Shown here: positions 54,926 to 63,735 of the stretch, piece after piece
Position numbering within the stretch: the stretch's first letter is position 1
How the letters are laid out: every line of letters starts with the position of its first letter
NCBI RefSeq assembly: GCF_049319665.1
Contig: NZ_JBMOUD010000008.1
Coordinates: forward strand, 62,001-126,000
Direction of reading: 5' to 3'
DNA length: 64,000 nucleotides
Source: JBMOUD01 sp049319665
Lineage (GTDB): Bacteria; Pseudomonadota; Gammaproteobacteria; Enterobacterales; Enterobacteriaceae
Notes under the pieces: model-generated
Seen by the model: the letters and a program-made list of their open reading frames with translations, nothing else
Databases searched by the model: none
Told to the model about the DNA's origin: nothing
Made by a program: the position numbers and the translations under genes

Positions 54926-55058
54926 CCAGTGCAGGGCAACGACAAGTATGATGGGTATATTCTATTCAAACCAAAGCCACGCATCATACCGATAAAGAAT
55001 CAACACGCAATGCCTGAAAAACCTATTTAAAGAAAAAAATACTCAACAAACATTTATG

Positions 55059-55616
55059 TTACAGCGGCTTACATACATAGACGATGGCCGGAGGAAAATT
55101 TTTAATCACGCGAATTTTTTTCCAACTAAAGTAACGAGATAGCATTTTTTCTGACAATTGACTGTATTGAAACAGCACTAAGACACCATCTTTCTGCTGT
55201 AAAACCTGACGCGTTTTTTGCAATATGCGCATGCTAACCCGAGTCGGTATAGAGAGCAGCGGTAAACAGGAAAATATCGCATCAAAATCCCCATTCAGAT
55301 GTTCTGCCGAGTGAGACATAATTTGCAGGCGGCGATCGTCAATAAGATTGAGCTTATGTACCAGGTTGGGCTGAATTTCAAACGCCTGTAAATGCGCATC
55401 CGCGCGCATTGTCGCCAGCATACGCTTGGTCAGTACACCATCACCGGCTCCTAACTCTGCAATATTGAGCGATTTCGTCCAGTCAATTTGATTGAGCATG
55501 GTTTGGCATAGCCAAGGCGAAGAAGGTGCCAAGGTGCCAAAAGTCCGTGGTGAAGAAATAAAATTCTGTAAATAGGAAAATTGATTCTTGATCGTGAGCA
55601 TAGTGATATTCAGCAT
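55059..55616 (-). CDS. SAM-dependent methyltransferase, phospholipid N-methyltransferase-like
   Basis: The start at 55616 (MLNITMLTIKNQFSYLQ) with GAGAGG upstream gives 185 residues. Motif I AELGAGDGVLTKRML binds SAM, the acidic residue in LQAFEIQPNL follows, and the motif IV-like IFSCLPLLSIP resembles the SxLPLLxxP block of PmtA-type phosphatidylethanolamine N-methyltransferases and KsgA-like enzymes. No membrane span is seen. Phosphatidylcholine synthesis is unusual in Enterobacterales, so the substrate is open. It is monocistronic and faces aroL's upstream side. Confidence 0.75.
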   Translation of the reverse strand: MLNITMLTIKNQFSYLQNFISSPRTFGTLAPSSPWLCQTMLNQIDWTKSLNIAELGAGDGVLTKRMLATMRADAHLQAFEIQPNLVHKLNLIDDRRLQIMSHSAEHLNGDFDAIFSCLPLLSIPTRVSMRILQKTRQVLQQKDGVLVLFQYSQLSEKMLSRYFSWKKIRVIKNFPPAIVYVCKPL

Positions 55617-56074
55617 AATTATAATCCTCTCGAAAGATAGACCACTATTACATACAAAAATTCTTAAGAAAGAATTAATAGCGAAAATATCCTTATAAAC
55701 CTGCTCATTTTCCTCTAACAATAAGAGACATCCCATTTCGCACGGTAATTAACCGAGCATTTATCTGAGAATGACTGACATCACCAATAAATTTAACGTC
55801 AACATTTAGACGCATGGACGTCTAATTAAGTAATAATTTATTAATACATCGAGTTTATTGGCAATCAGCAATATACAATAGCGGAAATAAAAAAAAGACA
55901 GGATTTTAAACTCAGATAACTGGTTTGCTGGGGTAAATAAGCGGAGTTAACACAGAGGCAACGTCAAATATACGAGGATACATGGTCGGGTGAGACACCG
56001 GAGGTGGAATATGGCTGGTGACACATTCCAGAGGGTTAACCCCCGCACCCGACATGCAATATTGGCATTACAGC
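55617..56074. other. Methyltransferase to DUF1471 gap
   Basis: This 458-base AT-rich gap holds the methyltransferase promoter region at its left and, at its right, the nested inverted repeat 55981-56056, which may end the DUF1471 transcript. No gene was found. Confidence 0.5.
55981..56056. repeat. Nested inverted-repeat element
   Basis: Outer arms CATGGTCGGGTG (55981-55992) and CACCCGACATG (56046-56056) pair with one bulged G. Inside are GGAAT/ATTCC and a GGG/CCC pair. The design (CATG ends, bulged G, inner hairpin, about 80 bases) resembles 20928-21008. It lies 19 bases after the DUF1471 stop, so it may double as a transcript end. Confidence 0.6.
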
Positions 56075-56344
56075 TTAACGGTAGAGTTCAGCGCTAACAC
56101 GCACCAAGCTAGAATCGCCTGGGGTGCTGGCACCGATAATACGGTAATGTGATGCACCTTTTTCTGCGGCTTTAGCGTTAAGTGAGTCAGTCAGGCTACC
56201 TGGGACGGTGTTATCTTGGCTGACGTTAATCACGCCTAAAGGTTGCAGGCCATTAGCTTGAGCCTGATCGATTTGTGTTGCTGCTAATGCAGAGAAAGAA
56301 GCGGTAGTAATAATAGCAGCTGCGATAAATGGTAAAATTTTCAT
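56075..56344 (-). CDS. DUF1471 (YhcN/BhsA/McbA) family periplasmic protein
   Basis: Members of this family are small secreted stress or biofilm proteins. The start at 56344 (MKILPFIAAAIITTASFSALA) has an AAGG ribosome site and gives 89 residues with a signal peptide cut after ALA (about 21). The mature part shows the family pattern LQPLGVINVS and GASHYRIIGAS. The subgroup cannot be named from sequence alone. It is monocistronic. Confidence 0.88.
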   Translation of the reverse strand: MKILPFIAAAIITTASFSALAATQIDQAQANGLQPLGVINVSQDNTVPGSLTDSLNAKAAEKGASHYRIIGASTPGDSSLVRVSAELYR

Positions 56345-56817
56345 GATGAGCACCTTAGTTTTCTTATATCAAAATAGGTTGGACTTCAATTCGGGCGTCT
56401 GCGTTGGCTGACTTGCCCTGTTGAAATAATTATCCGCTCTGGAATGCAAGGTGACGTCATGACGCGTAAAGATGTTTAATCTTTATGACGGAATTAAGGA
56501 GAAAATATTAATAGTTATTACAAAATGAAGGGATTTCGAGGAAAGCTGTAGAAAACAACAAGATAAAATTAGCATTTATAGATAAAGATTATCTTATAAA
56601 GCGCTTGAAATACGACCCGAACAAGAGATTCGCATAAATCGACGTCAATATGCAATCACTGTTATGCTTCTTTTTTACGTTTTTTTAATGTTGAATGCAG
56701 GTAACTGACACTCGAGTACTTTTTAACTGACATAAGCGGACATTTTGGCACATTAACATAGCAATCTCCCACTCAGTGCCAATTGAAACGTCGACAACCC
56801 ACAATAGGAACGAATTT
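56345..56817. other. DUF1471-yedI divergent region
   Basis: The 473-base AT-rich gap between divergent genes must hold both promoters. A reverse 111-codon frame overlapping the yedI start is an antisense shadow. I see no repeat. Confidence 0.5.
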
Positions 56818-57750
56818 ATGGCAGGAACCAGCCTTCTCGCTTTAATTGATGATATCGCCTCCATTCTTGATGATGTAGCGGCGATGAGTAAAGTTGCTGC
56901 CAAGAAAACGGCCAGTGTGCTTGGGGATGACCTGGCGTTGAATGCGCAACAAGTTTCTGGCGTAAAAGCTAACCGAGAGCTTCCGGTTGTATGGGCAGTT
57001 GCCAAAGGCTCTCTGATCAATAAAGCGATTTTAGTACCGTTAGCTTTGCTAATTAGCGCTTTTATCCCTTGGGCAATTACACCGTTATTGATGATTGGCG
57101 GTGCTTATCTGTGTTATGAAGGCTTTGAGAAAGTCGCGCACAAGATCTTGCCTCAACAACAGACAGAGCAAAGCAATAAACCCGCCAGCACAATAGCCAT
57201 GTCCGATGCCGAATTGGCTAAGCAAGAAAAAGATAAAGTGAAAGGCGCTGTGCGTACTGACTTTATCCTGTCGGCCGAAATTATCGTAATTTCGCTTGGC
57301 ACCGTTTCTGCCGCACCTTTTCTTAATCAGGTGGTGGTGATGGTATTAATTGCGGTCGCGATGACGCTGGGCGTTTACGGACTGGTCGCTGCCATTGTAA
57401 AGATTGATGACGCCGGACTCTACTTAAGCAAACTCTCAGGGCAAGGCCAATTTATGCGCGGCGTACGTCGATTCGGTGTACTCGTGCTAAATGCCGCGCC
57501 GCTATTAATGAAAACACTATCCGTCGTTGGGACCTTGGCGATGTTTTTGGTCGGCGGCAGTATTATCAGCCACGGCCTGCCCTTCACACACAGCCTAATG
57601 GAAATCCTGACGAATGGTCATCAAGGCTGGGTCAATACCTTGATTACAGGGGCCAGCGATTTACTTATCGGCCTGGTAGCAGGAGCCATCGTATTGGCGC
57701 TGGTCACCTTAGGTCTGAAATTATTCGGCCGTAAAACGAGTAGCCACTAA
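56818..57750 (+). CDS. yedI: DUF808 inner-membrane protein YedI
   Basis: YedI is a conserved membrane protein of unknown function. The start at 56818 ([20 protein letters not shown]) has a TAGGA ribosome site and gives 310 residues; E. coli has 305. The hallmark block [31 protein letters not shown] is present, followed by several membrane segments; a charged stretch (about 115-150) varies in the family. Its location here differs from E. coli. Confidence 0.94.
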   Translation: MAGTSLLALIDDIASILDDVAAMSKVAAKKTASVLGDDLALNAQQVSGVKANRELPVVWAVAKGSLINKAILVPLALLISAFIPWAITPLLMIGGAYLCYEGFEKVAHKILPQQQTEQSNKPASTIAMSDAELAKQEKDKVKGAVRTDFILSAEIIVISLGTVSAAPFLNQVVVMVLIAVAMTLGVYGLVAAIVKIDDAGLYLSKLSGQGQFMRGVRRFGVLVLNAAPLLMKTLSVVGTLAMFLVGGSIISHGLPFTHSLMEILTNGHQGWVNTLITGASDLLIGLVAGAIVLALVTLGLKLFGRKTSSH

Positions 57751-57803
57751 AAGCGATAGCCACGATGGATGGCGATACTCAATGCCACCCATCATGTCAT
57801 CGA

Positions 57804-58571
57804 CTATTTGCTCGCTTCAATCATCATGATATCGCTGACGAAGGAGCCATCGTCGGCGATAGCAAAGTGCCTGACGACATCAGCAGATGCCGATTGCTGT
57901 AATGCACGGATCGCGGTGACGAAATGCTCTGGCGTTCTCATCCGTTTTACCCAACTGCTAAACTCCAGCGGCAATTTATCGCTGGTGACTTCACGGACCA
58001 ATAATCCAGACTCGGTAAACAGACTCAACCATTCTCCCGGCGAATAATCACGCACGTGCGAGGTATCGCGTAACACCTCTACCGTTTGCAGATAAATATC
58101 TAACAGCGGGTGACCGGGAGATACCACATCCATAACAATCACCTTGCCTCCAGGCTTCAGCACACGTTTCACTTCACGCAGTGCCTGTCCTACATCGTGC
58201 CAGTGGTGCGCAGAATAACGACTGATCACGATGTCGACGCTGTTATCTTCGAAAGGCAGTGACTCTGCGACGCCCTGCTGAGTCTGAATATTATGCAGGC
58301 CTTTTTCTTTTGCCGCCTGTTGTACCACCTCTAACATCTGCGCGGATAAATCATAGGCGGTGACCTCAGCCACTACCTGCGCAGCAACAAAACTGGCATG
58401 GCCAGCGCCACATCCCAGATCCACCACTTTTGCTTCCGGGAACGGCCGCAGCAATGTAGCTAAACGCTGTAAATCAGCACCTTGTGAATGAACGCTGCTG
58501 TTCAAATAATCTTGTGCCTGTGACCCAAACTGCTTATCGACGGCCTGTGCGTGAGTATTTTTATTATTCAT
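57804..58571 (-). CDS. Class I SAM-dependent methyltransferase (YafE-like)
   Basis: The start at 58571 follows GAGG by 5 bases and gives 255 residues. Motif I VVDLGCGAGHASFVAAQVV, then AYDLSAQMLEVV, the YafE-like ISRYSAHHWHDVGQALREV and VLKPGGKVIVMDVVSPGHPL are visible. E. coli YafE is a 207-residue relative that lacks part of the N-terminus. The acceptor is not known; the UbiE-type family methylates small molecules. It diverges from an XRE regulator that may control it. Confidence 0.88.
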   Translation of the reverse strand: MNNKNTHAQAVDKQFGSQAQDYLNSSVHSQGADLQRLATLLRPFPEAKVVDLGCGAGHASFVAAQVVAEVTAYDLSAQMLEVVQQAAKEKGLHNIQTQQGVAESLPFEDNSVDIVISRYSAHHWHDVGQALREVKRVLKPGGKVIVMDVVSPGHPLLDIYLQTVEVLRDTSHVRDYSPGEWLSLFTESGLLVREVTSDKLPLEFSSWVKRMRTPEHFVTAIRALQQSASADVVRHFAIADDGSFVSDIMMIEASK

Positions 58572-58723
58572 TGTTGCCTCATCCATATTTAAAAGGTGAT
58601 TTTTGTCCTGCCCACTTCTGGCAAACCGGACGACAACCTCACTCTACCCATGGAATTATAGGGGTACAATATGTCTATTTATACTAGTATGAATCACTCC
58701 CCGTCTGAGCAATAGGTTGTGAT

Positions 58724-59512
58724 ATGAACGGTTCAAACTCGTTGACCGGCCCAAAAGCGCTAGGTGCATTTCTGCGCGCGCACCGCGAACGCACCACGCC
58801 CGATATGGTCGGTCTGCCAACGGGCTCTCGGCGACGGACGAGTGGACTTCGTCGTGAAGAGCTGGCGCAAATCAGCGGGATCAGCACCACTTGGTATACC
58901 TGGATAGAGCAAGGGCGCGAGGTGTCTATTTCTGCGGCGACACTTAATCGAATGGCGCGCGCATTGAGGCTAGAAAATGCGGCGCGGGAATATCTATTTA
59001 GTTTAGCAGGGGTAAAAGATCCTCTTTCTCGCCCAGCCAGCAATACGCTGGACAAGCACATTGCAGATTGCCTTAAGGAACTGCACTGCCCGGCTTATTT
59101 TCTTGATGGCAGTTGGAACATGCTGGCGTGGAATAACCAGGCAGGCGAACTGTTTAGCGGCTGGTTGGAAGACGATACTCAGCCTAATCTTTTACGGTTT
59201 ATGTTCTTACATCCACAGGCAAAAAAGCTGGTGGTCAATTGGCCCGAACGTGCCCAGCGCGTGGTCGCAGAATTCAGGGCTGATTCAAGCCACTTTGCGC
59301 ACTCAGAGCCAATTCGCCAATTGGTGCTGACGCTATGTGATGCCAGCAGCGAATTTACGCTGTGGTGGACTCAGCAGCAGGTATTGGCAAGAGAAGGTGG
59401 CGAACGGCGCTTTAATCATCCGACGGCCGGTGATGTGAGCTACCGACAGCAAACGTTTTATCCGGCAGGAAACAGTGAATTAAAGCTGGTGATGCTGATC
59501 AAATCTATCTGA
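58724..59512 (+). CDS. XRE family regulator with MmyB-like ligand-binding domain
   Basis: The 262-residue protein has an N-terminal helix-turn-helix (about 8-80; LRREELAQISGISTTWYTWIEQGREVSISAATLNRMARAL) and a C-terminal MmyB-type PAS-like domain (about 100-255; AWNNQAGELFSGW, NLLRFMFLHPQAKKL, FNHPTAGDVSYRQQTFYPAG), which in the family binds fatty-acid-like ligands. It is divergent from the YafE-like methyltransferase across 150 bases, an arrangement typical of a regulator controlling its neighbour. Confidence 0.88.
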   Translation: MNGSNSLTGPKALGAFLRAHRERTTPDMVGLPTGSRRRTSGLRREELAQISGISTTWYTWIEQGREVSISAATLNRMARALRLENAAREYLFSLAGVKDPLSRPASNTLDKHIADCLKELHCPAYFLDGSWNMLAWNNQAGELFSGWLEDDTQPNLLRFMFLHPQAKKLVVNWPERAQRVVAEFRADSSHFAHSEPIRQLVLTLCDASSEFTLWWTQQQVLAREGGERRFNHPTAGDVSYRQQTFYPAGNSELKLVMLIKSI

Positions 59513-59622
59513 TGCTGAAAGCCTTGTTATGTCACTCACACCATATTGACAGCCGCGCTATCTGTATGTGAGTCTGATTTTCAAGAAAATATCGCGGGCC
59601 TAAATGTAGGAGGCAAAGCAGG

Positions 59623-60174
59623 GTGATGGAAAGTATTTATCAAGATGATGAAATAGAAATTCGCTGTGCTCTCCCTTCTGATGCTTTATTGCATTTCGCA
59701 GCAATTAAAGACTCTGTCGCGGATATTGGCGCTTGGCAGAGCTGGTGCACAGAGCATTATTCTTTACAACATAGCCAACACTACCTACAGGATGCTGTCG
59801 ATAAATATCTCCGCGGCGTAGAGTTCAATTACTGTTTATTCGATCGTGCAAGTGGCCAGATTATTGGCTCCGTTTCAATTAACAGCATGCAACCTGATTC
59901 TAAAATGGCTAACGTCGGTTACTGGATCCGCAGCGGCTTTACGGGACGCTCGCTGGCAGTGACCGCAGTCAAAGCCATCGCTCAGTTTGGCTTTAACCAA
60001 CTTGGCCTCACTCGGTTAGAAATTATCGCTATGGAAAGCAATCACCGCAGCCGTCGGGTCGCTGAAAAAGCCGGGGCACACTCAGAAGGTCGGCATCGCA
60101 ACCGCCTTTATTACGCGGGTAAGCCACAAGATGCATGGGTTTATTCACTGATCCCCGGCGATCTTAGTGAGTAA
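59623..60174 (+). CDS. GNAT family acetyltransferase (RimL/YdaF-like)
   Basis: The 183-residue protein belongs to the GNAT fold of the RimJ/RimL type (ribosomal or other N-acetyltransferases). The C-terminal block YWIRSGFTGRSLAVTAVKAIAQFGFNQLGLTRLEI followed by N-x-S-R-R-V-A-E-K-A-G is the family core. A perfect AGGAGG lies 9 bases before GTG 59623 and 12 before the ATG at 59626; I take the GTG. The acceptor protein is unknown. sseA starts 55 bases downstream, so the two may be cotranscribed. Confidence 0.86.
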   Translation: MMESIYQDDEIEIRCALPSDALLHFAAIKDSVADIGAWQSWCTEHYSLQHSQHYLQDAVDKYLRGVEFNYCLFDRASGQIIGSVSINSMQPDSKMANVGYWIRSGFTGRSLAVTAVKAIAQFGFNQLGLTRLEIIAMESNHRSRRVAEKAGAHSEGRHRNRLYYAGKPQDAWVYSLIPGDLSE

Positions 60175-60229
60175 TAACAGATAACAATACGCCCCATACA
60201 AAGACTCTCCCCTATAAGGATTAACAATA

Positions 60230-61069
60230 GTGACATCTCATCTCGTTTCTACCGATTGGCTGGCTGAACATTTACAAGATGCCGATCTGCTGATTATCGA
60301 TTGCCGAAAATCCAAACCAGGCGTGACACCACCCATTGATTTTCATGGTAAATATCTCGACAAGCATATTCCGGGAGCCCTGTATATCGAAGTCGATAGC
60401 ATCTCCGATTGCACCACTGGCTTACCGCATATGTTGCCTACAGCCGAAGAATTCGCTACCTCGATGAGCCAACGCGGCATCAGCCAAGATCAACATATTG
60501 TGGTCTACGACGAAGGGGATTTATTCTCCGCGCCGCGCGTCTGGTGGATGTTGACCCGCTTTGGTGCCAAAAATGTACAGATTCTGGACGGTGGCCTGAA
60601 TGCCTGGATAGCCGAAGATAAAACGACCCAAAGCGGTGAAATCACCCGTGCTGCAGCAACCTTTAACGCCGCTTTAGATAACGCGGTAGTAGTTAGTGCC
60701 GAACAGGTTCAAGACGCCATTGGCAAGGTGCAGATTATCGACGCCCGCTCTTTAGGTCGCTTTAAAGGTGAATTACCCGAACCACGCGCCGGCCTGCACG
60801 GCGGACACATTCCCGGCAGCCTCAGCGTCCCTTTTACTGAGATAACCGACAACGGCCACGTCAAATCAGCAGACGCATTAAAAGCGACCTTTGAACGCCT
60901 AGGCGTCGATATTACCCAACCCACCATCGCCAGTTGCGGTTCCGGCGTCACCGCCGCCGCCTTACTGTTTGCACTGGAATCCTTGGGAGCAAAAGACGTG
61001 CTGATTTATGACGGCTCATGGGCAGAATGGGGAGATATAAACAAGAATTACCCCATCGAAAAAGGATAA
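60230..61069 (+). CDS. sseA: 3-mercaptopyruvate sulfurtransferase
   Basis: SseA transfers sulfur from 3-mercaptopyruvate to thiols or cyanide. The 279-residue product, against 281 in E. coli, has two rhodanese domains; the active-site loop CGSGVTA carries Cys236. Arg and Glu residues of the substrate pocket (FKGELPEPRAGLHGGHIPG) are present. The start is GTG at 60230 with TAAGGA 9 bases upstream. It is followed by structured repeat B. Confidence 0.95.
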   Translation: MTSHLVSTDWLAEHLQDADLLIIDCRKSKPGVTPPIDFHGKYLDKHIPGALYIEVDSISDCTTGLPHMLPTAEEFATSMSQRGISQDQHIVVYDEGDLFSAPRVWWMLTRFGAKNVQILDGGLNAWIAEDKTTQSGEITRAAATFNAALDNAVVVSAEQVQDAIGKVQIIDARSLGRFKGELPEPRAGLHGGHIPGSLSVPFTEITDNGHVKSADALKATFERLGVDITQPTIASCGSGVTAAALLFALESLGAKDVLIYDGSWAEWGDINKNYPIEKG

Positions 61070-61141
61070 TATGAGAAATAGGGCTTGAAGGCGAAGCCAT
61101 GCGCCCGTGCACAAAGCGTGATTTATATAGCTATTGCGCAG

Positions 61142-61401
61142 GTTCGGCCGCTTATCAATGACATGAATTATATCAGCGTTATCGAACGCGACCGGCAAGG
61201 GGTTTCAGGCGAACCCCTTGCATCCCCGCCCTGCGCTTAGCTTACCGGGTCGCTACGCGACTACCCGCACTTACTGCTTCGGCCGGACGGGTCGGCTTCA
61301 ACGGGCATCCATGCCCGCTCAGCCTAAATCTGCTCCAGGCAGATTTCCCCTAGCCTCATTCGTTCGCTTGGCCGGTAAGATGCGCTATCAAGGTCAAAAG
61401 A
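61142..61401. repeat. Structured dispersed repeat, copy B
   Basis: This second copy of the 50003-50268 element lies between convergent sseA and the PhnD-like gene. Paired stems: GCAAGGGGTT/AACCCCTTGC (61195-61221); CTTACCGG/CCGGTAAG (61241-61379) enclosing the inner hairpins; CGGGC/GCCCG; and AAATCTGC/GCAGATTT (61326-61346). Compared with copy A, several stems differ in both strands at once and remain paired. Loops and the left end vary most. Confidence 0.88.
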
Positions 61402-61433
61402 GTAAAGAGCAAAAACAGTGTTCAATATCTTAG

Positions 61434-62225
61434 CTAAAGTGTCATTACGCCCAGTTCTGCTGCTTGCTGTTTAAGTTCAGAAATTGCCCCGTAGGCGCTC
61501 CTCGGCAGGACACTGAAATCTTTAATAAGCAATTTTTCGCGTGCCTCGGCGCTAGCCGGATCTTCGATGGTCAGGCGCAGTGCTTGACGTAATAGTGCTA
61601 ATTGCGCAGGCGATGTCTGCGCAGACGTGATAAGCGGCAACCCTGGAGCAAGCGCGGTTTCACCAACTTTTTTGATGCCCTTTAATGCATCTGGGTTAGC
61701 ACGACGCAGTAATTCCAGACTGATGCAGTCAATGGCAGCAATATCGGCAGCACCTTGTTTAACCAACTCAATAGATTGATAGTGGCTGCCAGACGCAACC
61801 GACTCAGCAAAGAATTTCCCGTCTTCGGCTAACGGTGCAACCAGGCCGCGCAGCGTGTTGTAGCCGGACTGAGAATCTTTGCTATTAAAGGCCACTTTGC
61901 GATGACGAAAATCTGCCAGTTTCTTACCGATATCATCTTTACGTGCGATTAAAATACTGCGGTAATACGGCCCTTCACATTCAGCGACCTGATAGCTGAA
62001 CACGCCGACAACATTGGCATCAGGCAATAGCTCCACTAGTGGGAAACCACAGGTTTGACTCAGCAAAAGATTAGGATCGCTCCAGTGATCCAGCAGATCC
62101 TCAGGCCAAACTAAACTGTGCGGTACTTGCTTAACGCCCAACTTAACCAGCCAGCCGCGCAGTGCTTGCCAAAATGGCAAGACGTCGTCTTGGCTAACGC
62201 CATACATAGGTAGCGATACTTGCAT
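61434..62225 (-). CDS. PhnD-like substrate-binding-fold protein without signal peptide
   Basis: The start at 62225 (MQVSLPMYGVSQDDVLPFWQ) with AAGGA upstream gives 263 residues. The fold is that of phosphonate/phosphite ABC-transporter binding proteins: SQTCGFPLV, GPYYRSILIARKDD, RKVAFNSKDSQSGYNTLRG and ASGSHYQSIELVKQGAADIAAIDCIS. There is no signal peptide or lipobox, and no phn permease or ATPase gene is nearby, so a cytoplasmic or sensory role is likely. It starts 10 bases after the desaturase stop, forming an operon with it. Confidence 0.82.
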   Translation of the reverse strand: MQVSLPMYGVSQDDVLPFWQALRGWLVKLGVKQVPHSLVWPEDLLDHWSDPNLLLSQTCGFPLVELLPDANVVGVFSYQVAECEGPYYRSILIARKDDIGKKLADFRHRKVAFNSKDSQSGYNTLRGLVAPLAEDGKFFAESVASGSHYQSIELVKQGAADIAAIDCISLELLRRANPDALKGIKKVGETALAPGLPLITSAQTSPAQLALLRQALRLTIEDPASAEAREKLLIKDFSVLPRSAYGAISELKQQAAELGVMTL

Positions 62226-62235
62226 GCGTTTTTCC

Positions 62236-63441
62236 TTAAGAGGACTCATTTTGATAAGCATAGTCATGACCCACATCCGATGTTATTGACGATGGCTCTA
62301 GCTGCACTGTGACAGTGTCGCCGCCGGGGCGCTCAGGATAGAAAGGGTGGATTTCAACATCGAGAGGCGTCGCAGCGTACTGCTGCATTAAGGTTTGGTA
62401 ACCCTCGACGACATAACCCTGACTACGTTGCTGATAAGCTTCTTTATCAGCCTGATAAACTTGAGGTAAGCCATACCAAGGCAGACCCGGTAAATCATGA
62501 TGCACCAAATGATAATTAAGATTTAAAAACAGCAAACGCCAGCCAATACCGGCTTCGGTCAATGTAGATCGTGCTTCTGGCGCCTCAGCAGCGCGGTGTT
62601 CATAGAAGGAACGAACCTTAGTTAAACTCAACGCCGGATAGCTGATCACCAACAGATAATAAACCGCAGAAATTCCATGTTGCTGCACCCAGGCAAGTAA
62701 CGCTACGAGTAATACCAGATGAATCCCCCACATAGCGATGGCCGGGTAATCTCGTTTTACTACTGCCTGCAACGCACCTTTTACCGTAGCAATAATGTCC
62801 AGTGCCGGTGCGATCAACAACCTGCCAAAGAAGGTATTACGAATTTTTATCAGGCGAATAAACCAAGCTGAAGAATGCTGCCAATGTGCTTCGCTAAAAT
62901 AATAGCTTTCAGGATCTTCTTCTGGGTGTGTCAGACGTTCATTGCGATGATGCTGCAAATGAGAATCACGATATAAGCCATAGGGATACCACACCGCGAT
63001 GGGTAAAGTACCCAACAGTTGATTGACTCGCTCCCAGCGTGTCGGATGCCCGTGAATCAGTTCATGCTGCCATGACAGATACCACGTGGTGAAAATTACC
63101 AGCAGTGGCGCGGCTAGCCAGTGGTTTAATTGCTGCCAATGTATCACCAGCAAAAACCAACCGCTGTAGACCACAAAACCTAATATCCAGGTCGGTATTT
63201 CTAAACGCCACCACCACACCTGCGAACGACGTTTAATGTCAGCACGCTGTCCGGCATGTAAGTAGAAAGGACCATCTTTAATGGCATCATCAGAGGATGT
63301 GGCGCTGTCGTGCATAGTGGACCAAGAATCAGAAAATATTGCATTTATTATGCCTGCGAGCAGGATGCGGGCTAACTCAATAAATGAGAAAACGAAAGCT
63401 AAAACTTGGATAACGGCAAGCGCAGACTTACCCATATACAA
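62236..63441 (-). CDS. Membrane fatty-acid-desaturase-superfamily oxygenase
   Basis: The longest frame has 401 residues; a start at 63315 (MHDSATSSDD) would remove 42 residues and a first hydrophobic segment, and neither has a strong ribosome site. Three His boxes of the di-iron membrane superfamily are present: HELIHGH, HLQHH and YHLVHHDLP. About four membrane segments flank them. It may act on a fatty acid, alkane or other lipid; the family includes desaturases and hydroxylases. It shares an operon with the PhnD-like gene. Confidence 0.82.
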   Translation of the reverse strand: MYMGKSALAVIQVLAFVFSFIELARILLAGIINAIFSDSWSTMHDSATSSDDAIKDGPFYLHAGQRADIKRRSQVWWWRLEIPTWILGFVVYSGWFLLVIHWQQLNHWLAAPLLVIFTTWYLSWQHELIHGHPTRWERVNQLLGTLPIAVWYPYGLYRDSHLQHHRNERLTHPEEDPESYYFSEAHWQHSSAWFIRLIKIRNTFFGRLLIAPALDIIATVKGALQAVVKRDYPAIAMWGIHLVLLVALLAWVQQHGISAVYYLLVISYPALSLTKVRSFYEHRAAEAPEARSTLTEAGIGWRLLFLNLNYHLVHHDLPGLPWYGLPQVYQADKEAYQQRSQGYVVEGYQTLMQQYAATPLDVEIHPFYPERPGGDTVTVQLEPSSITSDVGHDYAYQNESS

Positions 63442-63449
63442 ATATAAGA

Positions 63450-63574
63450 ATACCCTTCAGATTTCGACATGCAGGTAGGCGGCAATTGAACGCATCCCCG
63501 GGAGCTTAGATAACTAAGTGACTGGGGTAAGTGAGAGCAGCCAACACCCCTGTAGCTTTAAAGATGACGGGTAT
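63450..63574. repeat. Full ERIC element
   Basis: This 125-base copy has the ERIC outer arms (ATACCCTTCAGATTT... and ...GATGACGGGTAT) and the conserved core ATCCCCGGGAGCTTAGAT followed by AACTAAGTGACTGGGGTAAGTG, close to the classical ERIC primer sites. It folds as a long imperfect hairpin. It lies between the desaturase 5' end and the agp terminator. Confidence 0.92.
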
Positions 63575-63580
63575 GGTCGC

Positions 63581-63606
63581 AAAAAAAAGCCCGCACTAGG
63601 CGGGCT
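63581..63606 (-). terminator. agp terminator
   Basis: On the reverse strand AGCCCGCC, a short loop and GCGGGCT are followed by eight T. It lies about 130 bases after the agp stop, immediately before the ERIC element. Confidence 0.85.
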
Positions 63607-63735
63607 GAACAAACTGAGCTATCTGAGAGTCTTTTTATTTTAGTATTACTTGTCGGCAGTATAGATCGCTTCTTTAACAACATTGTTAATTAAGTGTAAT
63701 TAAATAAGATCAACATTGTTTTATCAGTAAATTTT

